A stretch of 64,000 nucleotides of DNA from assembly GCA_947359465.1 (NCBI GenBank), contig OX375880.1, positions 25,000,714-25,064,713 of the forward strand. The letters are read 5' to 3'. The DNA comes from Metellina segmentata (lineage: Eukaryota > Arthropoda > Arachnida > Araneae > Tetragnathidae). The notes under the pieces are model-generated. The model had not been told where the DNA came from and searched no databases. It was given only the letters and a program-made list of their open reading frames with translations. A program made the position numbers and the translations under genes. Shown one piece after another: positions 13,199-28,000 of the stretch (its first letter is position 1; each line of letters begins with the position of its first letter).

Positions 13199-16100
13199 AA
13201 CGAGGTGGGAGGGACCGCTGTAATTTCAAAGCTCCCAATCCAAGTTCTCAGGCGATGTAATTTCTAAGGGAATGCAAAAGGTATTTGACTGAGATGTGGG
13301 GAGAGTGTTTTGTGTGAAGTATTCCCATAGAAATTAACGTGCTGCCGAGCGAGGTGGGATTGACGTTGTAATTTCAAAGCTCCCAATCCAAGTTCTCAGG
13401 CGATGTAATTTCTAAGGGAATGAATATGTATTTGACTGAGATGTGGGGAGAGTGTTTTGTGTGAAGTATTCCCATAGAAATTAACGTGCTGCCGAGCAAG
13501 GTGGGAGAGACCGTTGTAATTTCAAAGCTCCCAATCCAAGTTCTCAGGCGATGTAATTTCTAAGGGAATGAAAATGTATTTGACTGAGTTGTGGGGAGAG
13601 TGTTTTGTGTTAAGTATTCCCATAGAAATTAACGTGCTGCCGAGCGAGGTGGGAGGGACCGTTGTAATTTCAAAGCTCCCAATCCAAGTTCTCAGGCAAT
13701 GTAATTTCTAAGGGAATGAAAAGGTATTTCACTGAGATGTGGGAAGAGTGTTTTGTGTGAAGTATTCCCATAGAAATTAACGTGCTGCCGAGCGAGATGG
13801 GAGGGAGCGTTGTAATTTCAAAGCTCCCTATCCAAGTTCTCAGGCGATGTAATTTCTAAGGGAATGAAAATGTATTTGACTGAGATGTGGGGAGAGTGTT
13901 TTGTGTGAAGTATTCCCATAGAAATTAACGTGCTGCCGAACGAGGTGGGAGGGACCGCTGTAATTTCAAATCTCCCAATCCAAGTTCTCAGGCGATGTAA
14001 TTTCTAAGGGAATGCAAAAGGTATTTGACTGAGATGTGGGGAGAGTGTTTTGTGTGAAGTATTCCCATAGAAATTAACGTGCTGCCGAGCGAGGTGGGAT
14101 TGACGTTGTAATTTCAAAGCTCCCAATCCAAGTTCTCAGGCGATGTAATTTCTAAGGGAATGAATATGTATTTGACTGAGATGTGGGGAGAGTGTTTTGT
14201 GTGAAGTATTCCCATAGAAATTAACGTGCTGTCGAGCAAGGTGGGAGAGACCGTTGTAATTTCAAAGCTCCCAATCCAAGTTCTCAGGCGATGTAATTTC
14301 TAAGGGAATGAAAATGTATTTGACTGAGTTGTGGGGAGAGTGTTTTGTGTTAAAAATTCCCATAGAAATTAACGTGCTGCCGAGCGAGGTGGGAGGGACC
14401 GTTGTAATTTCAAAGCTCCCAATCCAAGTTCTCATGCGATGTAATTTATAAGGGAATGAATATGAATTTGACTGAGATGTGGGGAGAGTGTTTTGTGTGA
14501 AGTATTCCCATAGAAATTAACGTGCTGCCGAGCGAGGTGGGAGGGAGCGTTGTAATTTCAAAGCTCCCTATCCAAGTTCTCGGGCGATGTAATTTCTAAG
14601 GGAATGAAAATGTATTTGACTGAGATGTGGGTAGAGTGTTTTGTGTGTATTCCCATAGAAATTAACGTGCTGCCGAACGAGGTGGGAGGGACCGCTGTAA
14701 TTTCAAAGCTCCCAATCCAAGTTCTCATGCGATGTAATTTCTAAGGGAATGAAAATGAATTTGACTGAGATGTGGGGAGAGTGTTTTGTGTGAAGTATTC
14801 CCATAGAAATTAACGTGCTGCCGAGCGAGGTGGGAGGGAGCGTTGTAATTTCAAAGCTCCCTATCCAAGTTCTCCGGCGAAGTAATTTCTAAGGTAATGA
14901 AAATGTATTTGACTGAGATGTGGGGAGAGTGTTTTGTGTGAAGTATTCCCATAGAAATTAACGTGCTGCCGAGCGAGGTGGGAGGGAGCGTTGTAATTTC
15001 AAAGCTCCCTATCCAAGTTCTCCGGCGATGTAATTTCTAAGGGAATGAATATGTATTTGACTGAGATGTGGGGAGAGTGTTTTGTGTGAAGTATTCCCAT
15101 AGAAATTAACGTGCTGCCGAACGAGGTGGGAGGGACCGCTGTAATTTCAAAGCTCCCAATCCAAGTTCTCAGGCGATGTAATTTCTAAGGGAATGCAAAA
15201 GGTATTTGACTGAGATGTGGGGAGAGTGTTTTGTGTGAAGTATTCCCATAGAAATTAACGTGCTGCCGAGCGAGATGGGATTGACGTTGTAATTTCAAAG
15301 CTCCCAATCCAAGTTCTCAGGCGATGTAATTTCTAAGGGAATGAATATGTATTTGACTGAGATGTGGGGAGAGTGTTTTGTGTGAAGTATTCCCATAGAA
15401 ATTAACGTGCTGCCGAGCAAGGTGGGAGAGACCGTTGTAATTTCAAAGCTCCCAATCCAAGTTCTCAGGCGATGTAATTTCTAAGGGAATGAAAATGTAT
15501 TTGACTGAGTTGTGGGGAGAGTGTTTTGTGTTAAGTATTCCCATAGAAATTAACGTGCTGCCGAGCGAGGTGGGAGGGACCGTTGTAATTTCAAAGCTCC
15601 CAATCCAAGTTCTCAGGCAATGTAATTTCTAAGGGAATGAAAAGGTATTTCACTGAGATGTGGGAAGAGTGTTTTGTGTGAAGTATTCCCATAGAAATTA
15701 ACGTGCTGCCGAGCGAGATGGGAGGGAGCGTTGTAATTTCAAAGCTCCCTATCCAAGTTCTCCGGCGATGTAATTTCTAAGGGAATGAAAATGTATTTGA
15801 CTGAGATGTGGGTAGAGTGTTTTGTGTGAAGTATTCCCATAGAAATTAACGTGCTGCCGAGCGAGATGGGATTGAGCGTTGTAATTTCAAAGCTCCCAAT
15901 CCAAGTTCTCAGGCGATGTAATTTCTAAGGGAATGAAAATGTATTTGACTGAGATGTGGGGAGAGTGTTTTGTGTGAAGTATTCCCATAGAAATTAACGT
16001 GCTGCCGAACGAGGTGGGAGGGACCGCTGTAATTTCAAAGCTCCCAATCCAAGTTCTCAGGCGATGTAATTTCTAAGGGAATGCAAAAGGTATTTGACTG

Positions 16101-16748
16101 AGATGTGGGGAGAGTGTTTTGTGTGAAGTATTCCCATAGAAATTAACGTGCTGCCGAGCGAGGTGGGATTGACGTTGTAATTTCAAAGCTCCCAATCCAA
16201 GTTCTCAGGCGATGTAATTTCTAAGGGAATGAATATGTATTTGACTGAGATGTGGGGAGAGTGTTTTGTGTGAAGTATTCCCATAGAAATTAACGTGCTG
16301 CCGAGCAAGGTGGGAGAGACCGTTGTAATTTCAAAGCTCCCAATCCAAGTTCTCAGGCGATGTAATTTCTAAGGGAATGAAAATGTATTTGACTGAGTTG
16401 TGGGGAGAGTGTTTTGTGTTAAGTATTCCCATAGAAATTAACGTGCTGCCGAGCGAGGTGGGAGGGACCGTTGTAATTTCAAAGCTCCCAATCCAAGTTC
16501 TCAGGCAATGTAATTTCTAAGGGAATGAAAAGGTATTTCACTGAGATGTGGGAAGAGTGTTTTGTGTGAAGTATTCCCATAGAAATTAACGTGCTGCCGA
16601 GCGAGATGGGAGGGAGCGTTGTAATTTCAAAGCTCCCTATCCAAGTTCTCAGGCGATGTAATTTCTAAGGGAATGAAAATGTATTTGACTGAGATGTGGG
16701 GAGAGTGTTTTGTGTGAAGTATTCCCATAGAAATTAACGTGCTGCCGA
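13199..16748. repeat. Local 5- and 6-monomer higher-order units (740 / 888 bp)
   Basis: The monomer type GCCGAACGAGG...CCGCTG followed by TGCAAAAGG recurs at 13199 and 13939 (740 bp), and at 15120, 16008 and 16748 (888 then 740 bp). The same 740-bp interval recurs near 22059-22799. The order of monomer types inside each unit is conserved: AACGAGG type, then GGATTGACG type, then GCAAGG/GAGAGACC type, then the TTAAG/GGCAATG/TTTCAC type, then CGAGATGGGAGGGAGCG type. The sixth monomer, when present, is the GGGATTGAGCG type. Confidence 0.8.
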
Positions 16749-19700
16749 ACGAGGTGGGAGGGACCGCTGTAATTTCAAAGCTCCCAATCCAAGTTCTCAG
16801 GCGATGTAATTTCTAAGGGAATGCAAAAGGTATTTGACTGAGATGTGGGGAGAGTGTTTTGTGTGAAGTATTCCCATAGAAATTAACGTGCTGCCGAGCG
16901 AGGTGGGATTGACGTTGTAATTTCAAAGCTCCCAATCCAAGTTCTCAGGCGATGTAATTTCTAAGGGAATGAATATGTATTTGACTGAGATGTGGGGAGA
17001 GTGTTTTGTGTGAAGTATTCCCATAGAAATTAACGTGCTGTCGAGCAAGGTGGGAGAGACCGTTGTAATTTCAAAGCTCCCAATCCAAGTTCTCAGGCGA
17101 TGTAATTTCTAAGGGAATGAAAATGTATTTGACTGAGTTGTGGGGAGAGTGTTTTGTGTTAAAAATTCCCATAGAAATTAACGTGCTGCCGAGCGAGGTG
17201 GGAGGGACCGTTGTAATTTCAAAGCTCCCAATCCAAGTTCTCATGCGATGTAATTTATAAGGGAATGAATATGAATTTGACTGAGATGTGGGGAGAGTGT
17301 TTTGTGTGAAGTATTCCCATAGAAATTAACGTGCTGCCGAGCGAGGTGGGAGGGAGCGTTGTAATTTCAAAGCTCCCTATCCAAGTTCTCGGGCGATGTA
17401 ATTTCTAAGGGAATGAAAATGTATTTGACTGAGATGTGGGTAGAGTGTTTTGTGTGTATTCCCATAGAAATTAACGTGCTGCCGAACGAGGTGGGAGGGA
17501 CCGCTGTAATTTCAAAGCTCCCAATCCAAGTTCTCATGCGATGTAATTTCTAAGGGAATGAAAATGAATTTGACTGAGATGTGGGGAGAGTGTTTTGTGT
17601 GAAGTATTCCCATAGAAATTAACGTGCTGCCGAGCGAGGTGGGAGGGAGCGTTGTAATTTCAAAGCTCCCTATCCAAGTTCTCCGGCGAAGTAATTTCTA
17701 AGGTAATGAAAATGTATTTGACTGAGATGTGGGGAGAGTGTTTTGTGTGAAGTATTCCCATAGAAATTAACGTGCTGCCGAGCGAGGTGGGAGGGAGCGT
17801 TGTAATTTCAAAGCTCCCTATCCAAGTTCTCCGGCGATGTAATTTCTAAGGGAATGAAAATGTATTTGACTGAGTTGTGGGGAGAGTGTTTTGTGTTAAG
17901 TATTCCCATAGAAATTAACGTGCTGCCGAGCGAGGTGGGATAAAGCGTTGTAATTTCAAAGCTCCCTATCCAAGTTCTCCGGCGATGTAATTTCTAAGGG
18001 AATGAAAATGTATTTGACTGAGATGTGGGTAATGTGTTTTGTGTGTATTCCCATAGAAATTAACGTGCTGCCGAACGAGGTGGGAGGGACCGCTGTAATT
18101 TCAAAGCTCCCAATCCAAGTTCTCATGCGATGTAATTTCTAAGGGAATGAAAATGAATTTGACTGAGATGTGGGGAGAGTGTTTTGTGTGAAGTATTCCC
18201 ATAGAAATTAACGTGCTGCCGAGCGAGGTGGGAGGGAGCGTTGTAATTTCAAAGCTCCCTATCCAAGTTCTCCGGCGATGTAATTTCTAAGGGAATGAAA
18301 ATGTATTTGACTGAGATGTGGGGAGAGTGTTTTGTGTGTATTCCCATAGAAATTAACGTGCTGCCGAGCGAGATGGGAGGGAGCGTTGTAATTTCAAAGC
18401 TCCCAATCCAAGTTCTCAGGCGATGTAATTTCTAAGGGAATGAAAATGTATTTGACTGAGATGTGGGGAGAGTGTTTTGTGTGAAGTATTCCCATAGAAA
18501 TTAACGTGCTGCCGAACGAGGTGGGAGGGACCGCTGTAATTTCAAAGCTCCCAATCCAAGTTCTCAGGCGATGTAATTTCTAAGGGAATGCAAAAGGTAT
18601 TTGACAGAGATGTGGGGAGAGTGTTTTGTGTGAAGTATTCCCATAGAAATTAACGTGCTGCCGAGCGAGGTGGGATTGACGTTGTAATTTCAAAGCTCCC
18701 AATCCAAGTTCTCAGGCGATGTAATTTCTAAGGGAATGAATATGTATTTGACTGAGATGTAGGGAGAGTGTTTTGTGTGAAGTATTCCCATAGAAATTAA
18801 CGTGCTGCCGAGCAAGGTGGGAGAGACCGTTGTAATTTCAAAGCTCCCAATCCAAGTTCTCAGGCGATGTAATTTCTAAGGGAATGAAAATGTATTTGAC
18901 TGAGTTGTGGGGAGAGTGTTTTGTGTTAAGTATTACCATAGAAATTAACGTGCTGCCGAACGAGGTGGGAGGGACCGCTGTAATTTCAAAGCTCCCAATC
19001 CAAGTTCTCAGGCGATGTAATTTCTAAGGGAATGCAAAAGGTATTTGACTGAGATGTGGGGAGAGTGTTTTGTGTGAAGTATTCCCATAGAAATTAACGT
19101 GCTGCCGAGCGAGGTGGGATTGACGTTGTAATTTCAAAGCTCCCAATCCAAGTTCTCAGGCGATGTAATTTCTAAGGGAATGAATATGTATTTGACTGAG
19201 ATGTGGGGAGAGTGTTTTGTGTGAAGTATTCCCATAGAAATTAACGTGCTGCCGAGCAAGGTGGGAGAGACCGTTGTAATTTCAAAGCTCCCAATCCAAG
19301 TTCTCAGGCGATGTAATTTCTAAGGGAATGAAAATGTATTTGACTGAGTTGTGGGGAGAGTGTTTTGTGTTAAAAATTCCCATAGAAATTAACGTGCTGC
19401 CGAGCGAGGTGGGAGGGACCGTTGTAATTTCAAAGCTCCCAATCCAAGTTCTCATGCGATGTAATTTATAAGGGAATGAATATGAATTTGACTGAGATGT
19501 GGGGAGAGTGTTTTGTGTGAAGTATTCCCATAGAAATTAACGTGCTGCCGAGCGAGGTGGGAGCGAGCGTTGTAATTTCAAAGCTCCCTATCCAAGTTCT
19601 CGGGCGATGTAATTTCTAAGGGAATGAAAATGTATTTGACTGAGATGTGGGTAGAGTGTTTTGTGTGTATTCCCATAGAAATTAACGTGCTGCCGAACGA

Positions 19701-22700
19701 GGTGGGAGGGACCGCTGTAATTTCAAAGCTCCCAATCCAAGTTCTCATGCGATGTAATTTCTAAGGGAATGAAAATGAATTTGACTGAGATGTGGGGAGA
19801 GTGTTTTGTGTGAAGTACTCCCATAGAAATTAACGTGCTGCCGAGCGAGGTGGGAGGGAGCGTTGTAATTTCAAAGCTCCCTATCCAAGTTCTCCGGCGA
19901 AGTAATTTCTAAGGTAATGAAAATGTATTTGACTGAGATGTGGGGAGAGTGTTTTGTGTGAAGTATTCCCATAGAAATTAACGTGCTGCCGAGCGAGGTG
20001 GGAGGGAGCGTTGTAATTTCAAAGCTCCCTATCCAAGTTCTCCGGCGATGTAATTTCTAAGGGAATGAAAATGTATTTGACTGAGTTGTGGGGAGAGTGT
20101 TTTGTGTTAAGTATTCCCATAGAAATTAACGTGCTGCCGAGCGAGGTGGGATAAAGCGTTGTAATTTCAAAGCTCCCTATCCAAGTTCTCCGGCGATGTA
20201 ATTTCTAAGGGAATGAAAATGTATTTGACTGAGATGTGGGTAATGTGTTTTGTGTGTATTCCCATAGAAATTAACGTGCTGCCGAACGAGGTGGGAGGGA
20301 CCGCTGTAATTTCAAAGCTCCCAATCCAAGTTCTCATGCGATGTAATTTCTAAGGGAATGAAAATGAATTTGACTGAGATGTGGGGAGAGTGTTTTGTGT
20401 GAAGTATTCCCATAGAAATTAACGTGCTGCCGAGCGAGGTGGGAGGGAGCGTTGTAATTTCAAAGCTCCCTATCCAAGTTCTCCGGCGATGTAATTTCTA
20501 AGGGAATGAAAATGTATTTGACTGAGATGTGGGGAGAGTGTTTTGTGTGTATTCCCATAGAAATTAACGTGCTGCCGAGCGAGATGGGAGGGAGCGTTGT
20601 AATTTCAAAGCTCCCAATCCAAGTTCTCAGGCGATGTAATTTCTAAGGGAATGAAAATGTATTTGACTGAGATGTGGGGAGAGTGTTTTGTGTGAAGTAT
20701 TCCCATAGAAATTAACGTGCTGCCGAACGAGGTGGGAGGGACCGCTGTAATTTCAAAGCTCCCAATCCAAGTTCTCAGGCGATGTAATTTCTAAGGGAAT
20801 GCAAAAGGTATTTGACAGAGATGTGGGGAGAGTGTTTTGTGTGAAGTATTCCCATAGAAATTAACGTGCTGCCGAGCGAGGTGGGATTGACGTTGTAATT
20901 TCAAAGCTCCCAATCCAAGTTCTCAGGCGATGTAATTTCTAAGGGAATGAATATGTATTTGACTGAGATGTAGGGAGAGTGTTTTGTGTGAAGTATTCCC
21001 ATAGAAATTAACGTGCTGCCGAGCAAGGTGGGAGAGACCGTTGTAATTTCAAAGCTCCCAATCCAAGTTCTCAGGCGATGTAATTTCTAAGGGAATGAAA
21101 ATGTATTTGACTGAGTTGTGGGGAGAGTGTTTTGTGTTAAGTATTACCATAGAAATTAACGTGCTGCCGAACGAGGTGGGAGGGACCGCTGTAATTTCAA
21201 AGCTCCCAATCCAAGTTCTCAGGCGATGTAATTTCTAAGGGAATGCAAAAGGTATTTGACTGAGATGTGGGGAGAGTGTTTTGTGTGAAGTATTCCCATA
21301 GAAATTAACGTGCTGCCGAGCGAGGTGGGATTGACGTTGTAATTTCAAAGCTCCCAATCCAAGTTCTCAGGCGATGTAATTTCTAAGGGAATGAATATGT
21401 ATTTGACTGAGATGTGGGGAGAGTGTTTTGTGTGAAGTATTCCCATAGAAATTAACGTGCTGCCGAGCAAGGTGGGAGAGACCGTTGTAATTTCAAAGCT
21501 CCCAATCCAAGTTCTCAGGCGATGTAATTTCTAAGGGAATGCAAAAGGTATTTGACTGAGATGTGGGGAGAGTGTTTTGTGTTAAGTATTCCCATAGAAA
21601 TTAACGTGCTGCCGAGCGAGGTGGGAGGGACCGTTGTAATTTCAAAGCTCCCAATCCAAGTTCTCAGGCAATGTAATTTCTAAGGGAATGAAAAGGTATT
21701 TCACTGAGATGTGGGAAGAGTGTTTTGTGTGAAGTATTCCCATAGAAATTAACGTGCTGCCGAGCGAGATGGGAGGGAGCGTTGTAATTTCAAAGCTCCC
21801 TATCCAAGTTCTCCGGCGATGTAATTTCTAAGGGAATGAAAATGTATTTGACTGAGATGTGGGTAGAGTGTTTTGTGTGAAGTATTCCCATAGAAATTAA
21901 CGTGCTGCCGAGCGAGATGGGATTGAGCGTTGTAATTTCAAAGCTCCCAATCCAAGTTCTCAGGCGATGTAATTTCTAAGGGAATGAAAATGTATTTGAC
22001 TGAGATGTGGGGAGAGTGTTTTGTGTGAAGTATTCCCATAGAAATTAACGTGCTGCCGAACGAGGTGGGAGGGACCGCTGTAATTTCAAAGCTCCCAATC
22101 CAAGTTCTCAGGCGATGTAATTTCTAAGGGAATGCAAAAGGTATTTGACTGAGATGTGGGGAGAGTGTTTTGTGTGAAGTATTCCCATAGAAATTAACGT
22201 GCTGCCGAGCGAGGTGGGATTGACGTTGTAATTTCAAAGCTCCCAATCCAAGTTCTCAGGCGATGTAATTTCTAAGGGAATGAATATGTATTTGACTGAG
22301 ATGTGGGGAGAGTGTTTTGTGTGAAGTATTCCCATAGAAATTAACGTGCTGCCGAGCAAGGTGGGAGAGACCGTTGTAATTTCAAAGCTCCCAATCCAAG
22401 TTCTCAGGCGATGTAATTTCTAAGGGAATGAAAATGTATTTGACTGAGTTGTGGGGAGAGTGTTTTGTGTTAAGTATTCCCATAGAAATTAACGTGCTGC
22501 CGAGCGAGGTGGGAGGGACCGTTGTAATTTCAAAGCTCCCAATCCAAGTTCTCAGGCAATGTAATTTCTAAGGGAATGAAAAGGTATTTCACTGAGATGT
22601 GGGAAGAGTGTTTTGTGTGAAGTATTCCCATAGAAATTAACGTGCTGCCGAGCGAGATGGGAGGGAGCGTTGTAATTTCAAAGCTCCCTATCCAAGTTCT

Positions 22701-25700
22701 CAGGCGATGTAATTTCTAAGGGAATGAAAATGTATTTGACTGAGATGTGGGGAGAGTGTTTTGTGTGAAGTATTCCCATAGAAATTAACGTGCTGCCGAA
22801 CGAGGTGGGAGGGACCGCTGTAATTTCAAAGCTCCCAATCCAAGTTCTCAGGCGATGTAATTTCTAAGGGAATGAATATGTATTTGACTGAGATGTGGGG
22901 AGAGTGTTTTGTGTGAAGTATTCCCATAGAAATTAACGTGCTGTCGAGCAAGGTGGGAGAGACCGTTGTAATTTCAAAGCTCCCAATCCAAGTTCTCAGG
23001 CGATGTAATTTCTAAGGGAATGAAAATGTATTTGACTGAGTTGTGGGGAGAGTGTTTTGTGTTAAAAATTCCCATAGAAATTAACGTGCTGCCGAGCGAG
23101 GTGGGAGGGACCGTTGTAATTTCAAAGCTCCCAATCCAAGTTCTCATGCGATGTAATTTATAAGGGAATGAATATGAATTTGACTGAGATGTGGGGAGAG
23201 TGTTTTGTGTGAAGTATTCCCATAGAAATTAACGTGCTGCCGAGCGAGGTGGGAGGGAGCGTTGTAATTTCAAAGCTCCCTATCCAAGTTCTCGGGCGAT
23301 GTAATTTCTAAGGGAATGAAAATGTATTTGACTGAGATGTGGGTAGAGTGTTTTGTGTGTATTCCCATAGAAATTAACGTGCTGCCGAACGAGGTGGGAG
23401 GGACCGCTGTAATTTCAAAGCTCCCAATCCAAGTTCTCATGCGATGTAATTTCTAAGGGAATGAAAATGAATTTGACTGAGATGTGGGGAGAGTGTTTTG
23501 TGTGAAGTATTCCCATAGAAATTAACGTGCTGCCGAGCGAGGTGGGAGGGAGCGTTGTAATTTCAAAGCTCCCTATCCAAGTTCTCCGGCGAAGTAATTT
23601 CTAAGGTAATGAAAATGTATTTGACTGAGATGTGGGGAGAGTGTTTTGTGTGAAGTATTCCCATAGAAATTAACGTGCTGCCGAGCGAGGTGGGAGGGAG
23701 CGTTGTAATTTCAAAGCTCCCTATCCAAGTTCTCCGGCGATGTAATTTCTAAGGGAATGAAAATGTATTTGACTGAGTTGTGGGGAGAGTGTTTTGTGTT
23801 AAGTATTCCCATAGAAATTAACGTGCTGCCGAGCGAGGTGGGATAAAGCGTTGTAATTTCAAAGCTCCCTATCCAAGTTCTCCGGCGATGTAATTTCTAA
23901 GGGAATGAAAATGTATTTGACTGAGATGTGGGTAATGTGTTTTGTGTGTATTCCCATAGAAATTAACGTGCTGCCGAACGAGGTGGGAGGGACCGCTGTA
24001 ATTTCAAAGCTCCCAATCCAAGTTCTCATGCGATGTAATTTCTAAGGGAATGAAAATGAATTTGACTGAGATGTGGGGAGAGTGTTTTGTGTGAAGTATT
24101 CCCATAGAAATTAACGTGCTGCCGAGCGAGGTGGGAGGGAGCGTTGTAATTTCAAAGCTCCCTATCCAAGTTCTCCGGCGATGTAATTTCTAAGGGAATG
24201 AAAATGTATTTGACTGAGTTGTGGGGAGAGTGTTTTGTGTTAAGTATTCCCATAGAAATTAACGTGCTGCCGAGCGAGGTGGGAGGGACCGTTGTAATTT
24301 CAAAGCTCCCAATCCAAGTTCTCAGGCAATGTAATTTCTAAGGGAATGAAAAGGTATTTCACTGAGATGTGGGAAGAGTGTTTTGTGTGAAGTATTCCCA
24401 TGGAAATTAACGTGCTGCCGAGCGAGATGGGAGGGAGCGTTGTAATTTCAAAGCTCCCTATCCAAGTTCTCCGGCGATGTAATTTCTAAGGGAATGAAAA
24501 TGTATTTGACTGAGATGTGGGTAGAGTGTTTTGTGTGAAGTATTCCCATAGAAATTAACGTGCTGCCGAGCGAGATGGGATTGAGCGTTGTAATTTCAAA
24601 GCTCCCAATCCAAGTTCTCAGGCGATGTAATTTCTAAGGGAATGAAAATGTATTTGACTGAGATGTGGGGAGAGTGTTTTGTGTGAAGTATTCCCATAGA
24701 AATTAACGTGCTGCCGAACGAGGTGGGAGGGACCGCTGTAATTTCAAAGCTCCCAATCCAAGTTCTCAGGCGATGTAATTTCTAAGGGAATGCAAAAGGT
24801 ATTTGACTGAGATGTGGGGAGAGTGTTTTGTGTGAAGTATTCCCATAGAAATTAACGTGCTGCCGAGCGAGGTGGGATTGACGTTGTAATTTCAAAGCTC
24901 CCAATCCAAGTTCTCAGGCGATGTAATTTCTAAGGGAATGAATATGTATTTGACTGAGATGTGGGGAGAGTGTTTTGTGTGAAGTATTCCCATAGAAATT
25001 AACGTGCTGCCGAGCAAGGTGGGAGAGACCGTTGTAATTTCAAAGCTCCCAATCCAAGTTCTCAGGCGATGTAATTTCTAAGGGAATGAAAATGTATTTG
25101 ACTGAGTTGTGGGGAGAGTGTTTTGTGTTAAGTATTCCCATAGAAATTAACGTGCTGCCGAGCGAGGTGGGAGGGACCGTTGTAATTTCAAAGCTCCCAA
25201 TCCAAGTTCTCAGGCAATGTAATTTCTAAGGGAATGAAAAGGTATTTCACTGAGATGTGGGAAGAGTGTTTTGTGTGAAGTATTCCCATAGAAATTAACG
25301 TGCTGCCGAGCGAGATGGGAGGGAGCGTTGTAATTTCAAAGCTCCCTATCCAAGTTCTCAGGCGATGTAATTTCTAAGGGAATGAAAATGTATTTGACTG
25401 AGATGTGGGGAGAGTGTTTTGTGTGAAGTATTCCCATAGAAATTAACGTGCTGCCGAACGAGGTGGGAGGGACCGCTGTAATTTCAAAGCTCCCAATCCA
25501 AGTTCTCAGGCGATGTAATTTCTAAGGGAATGCAAAAGGTATTTGACTGAGATGTGGGGAGAGTGTTTTGTGTGAAGTATTCCCATAGAAATTAACGTGC
25601 TGCCGAGCGAGGTGGGATTGACGTTGTAATTTCAAAGCTCCCAATCCAAGTTCTCAGGCGATGTAATTTCTAAGGGAATGAATATGTATTTGACTGAGAT

Positions 25701-28000
25701 GTGGGGAGAGTGTTTTGTGTGAAGTATTCCCATAGAAATTAACGTGCTGTCGAGCAAGGTGGGAGAGACCGTTGTAATTTCAAAGCTCCCAATCCAAGTT
25801 CTCAGGCGATGTAATTTCTAAGGGAATGAAAATGTATTTGACTGAGTTGTGGGGAGAGTGTTTTGTGTTAAAAATTCCCATAGAAATTAACGTGCTGCCG
25901 AGCGAGGTGGGAGGGACCGTTGTAATTTCAAAGCTCCCAATCCAAGTTCTCATGCGATGTAATTTATAAGGGAATGAATATGAATTTGACTGAGATGTGG
26001 GGAGAGTGTTTTGTGTGAAGTATTCCCATAGAAATTAACGTGCTGCCGAGCGAGGTGGGAGGGAGCGTTGTAATTTCAAAGCTCCCTATCCAAGTTCTCG
26101 GGCGATGTAATTTCTAAGGGAATGAAAATGTATTTGACTGAGATGTGGGTAGAGTGTTTTGTGTGTATTCCCATAGAAATTAACGTGCTGCCGAACGAGG
26201 TGGGAGGGACCGCTGTAATTTCAAAGCTCCCAATCCAAGTTCTCATGCGATGTAATTTCTAAGGGAATGAAAATGAATTTGACCGAGATGTGGGGAGAGT
26301 GTTTTGTGTGAAGTATTCCCATAGAAATTAACGTGCTGCCGAGCGAGGTGGGAGGGAGCGTTGTAATTTCAAAGCTCCCTATCCAAGTTCTCCGGCGAAG
26401 TAATTTCTAAGGTAATGAAAATGTATTTGACTGAGATGTGGGGAGAGTGTTTTGTGTGAAGTATTCCCATAGAAATTAACGTGCTGCCGAGCGAGGTGGG
26501 AGGGAGCGTTGTAATTTCAAAGCTCCCTATCCAAGTTCTCCGGCGATGTAATTTCTAAGGGAATGAAAATGTATTTGACTGAGTTGTGGGGAGAGTGTTT
26601 TGTGTTAAGTATTCCCATAGAAATTAACGTGCTGCCGAGCGAGGTGGGATAAAGCGTTGTAATTTCAAAGCTCCCTATCCAAGTTCTCCGGCGATGTAAT
26701 TTCTAAGGGAATGAAAATGTATTTGACTGAGATGTGGGTAATGTGTTTTGTGTGTATTCCCATAGAAATTAACGTGCTGCCGAACGAGGTGGGAGGGACC
26801 GCTGTAATTTCAAAGCTCCCAATCCAAGTTCTCATGCGATGTAATTTCTAAGGGAATGAAAATGAATTTGACTGAGATGTGGGGAGAGTGTTTTGTGTGA
26901 AGTATTCCCATAGAAATTAACGTGCTGCCGAGCGAGGTGGGAGGGAGCGTTGTAATTTCAAAGCTCCCTATCCAAGTTCTCCGGCGATGTAATTTCTAAG
27001 GGAATGAAAATGTATTTGACTGAGATGTGGGGAGAGTGTTTTGTGTGTATTCCCATAGAAATTAACGTGCTGCCGAGCGAGATGGGAGGGAGCGTTGTAA
27101 TTTCAAAGCTCCCAATCCAAGTTCTCAGGCGATGTAATTTCTAAGGGAATGAAAATGTATTTGACTGAGATGTGGGGAGAGTGTTTTGTGTGAAGTATTC
27201 CCATAGAAATTAACGTGCTGCCGAACGAGGTGGGAGGGACCGCTGTAATTTCAAAGCTCCCAATCCAAGTTCTCAGGCGATGTAATTTCTAAGGGAATGC
27301 AAAAGGTATTTGACAGAGATGTGGGGAGAGTGTTTTGTGTGAAGTATTCCCATAGAAATTAACGTGCTGCCGAGCGAGGTGGGATTGACGTTGTAATTTC
27401 AAAGCTCCCAATCCAAGTTCTCAGGCGATGTAATTTCTAAGGGAATGAATATGTATTTGACTGAGATGTAGGGAGAGTGTTTTGTGTGAAGTATTCCCAT
27501 AGAAATTAACGTGCTGCCGAGCAAGGTGGGAGAGACCGTTGTAATTTCAAAGCTCCCAATACAAGTTCTCAGGCGATGTAATTTCTAAGGGAATGAAAAT
27601 GTATTTGACTGAGTTGTGGGGAGAGTGTTTTGTGTTAAGTATTCCCATAGAAATTAACGTGCTGCCGAACGAGGTGGGAGGGACCGTTGTAATTTCAAAG
27701 CTCCCAATCCAAGTTCTCAGGCGATGTAATTTCTAAGGGAATGAAAAGGTATTTCACTGAGATGTGGGAAGAGTGTTTTGTGTGAAGTATTCCCATAGAA
27801 ATTAACGTGCTGCCGAGCGAGATGGGAGGGAGCGTTGTAATTTCAAAGCTCCCAATCCAAGTTCTCAGGCGATGTAATTTCTAAGGGAATGAAAATGTAT
27901 TTGACTGAGATGTGGGGAGAATGTTTTGTGTGAAGTATTCCCATAGAAATTAACGTGCTGCCGAACGAGGTGGGAGGGACCGCTGTAGTTTCAAAGCTCC
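14351..28000. repeat. Large duplicated satellite blocks (2809, 2211, 3692, 2806 bp)
   Basis: The private variant TTAAAAATTCCC (for TTAAGTATTCCC) occurs at 14351, 17160, 19371, 23063 and 25869. The separations are 2809, 2211, 3692 and 2806 bp. An independent marker, TAAAGCG after GGTGGGA, occurs at 17941, 20152, 23844 and 26650, with identical separations of 2211, 3692 and 2806. Two unlinked markers giving the same spacings show whole multi-monomer blocks (19, 15, 25 and 19 monomers) were copied and that the blocks differ by gains or losses of sub-blocks. Confidence 0.9.
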
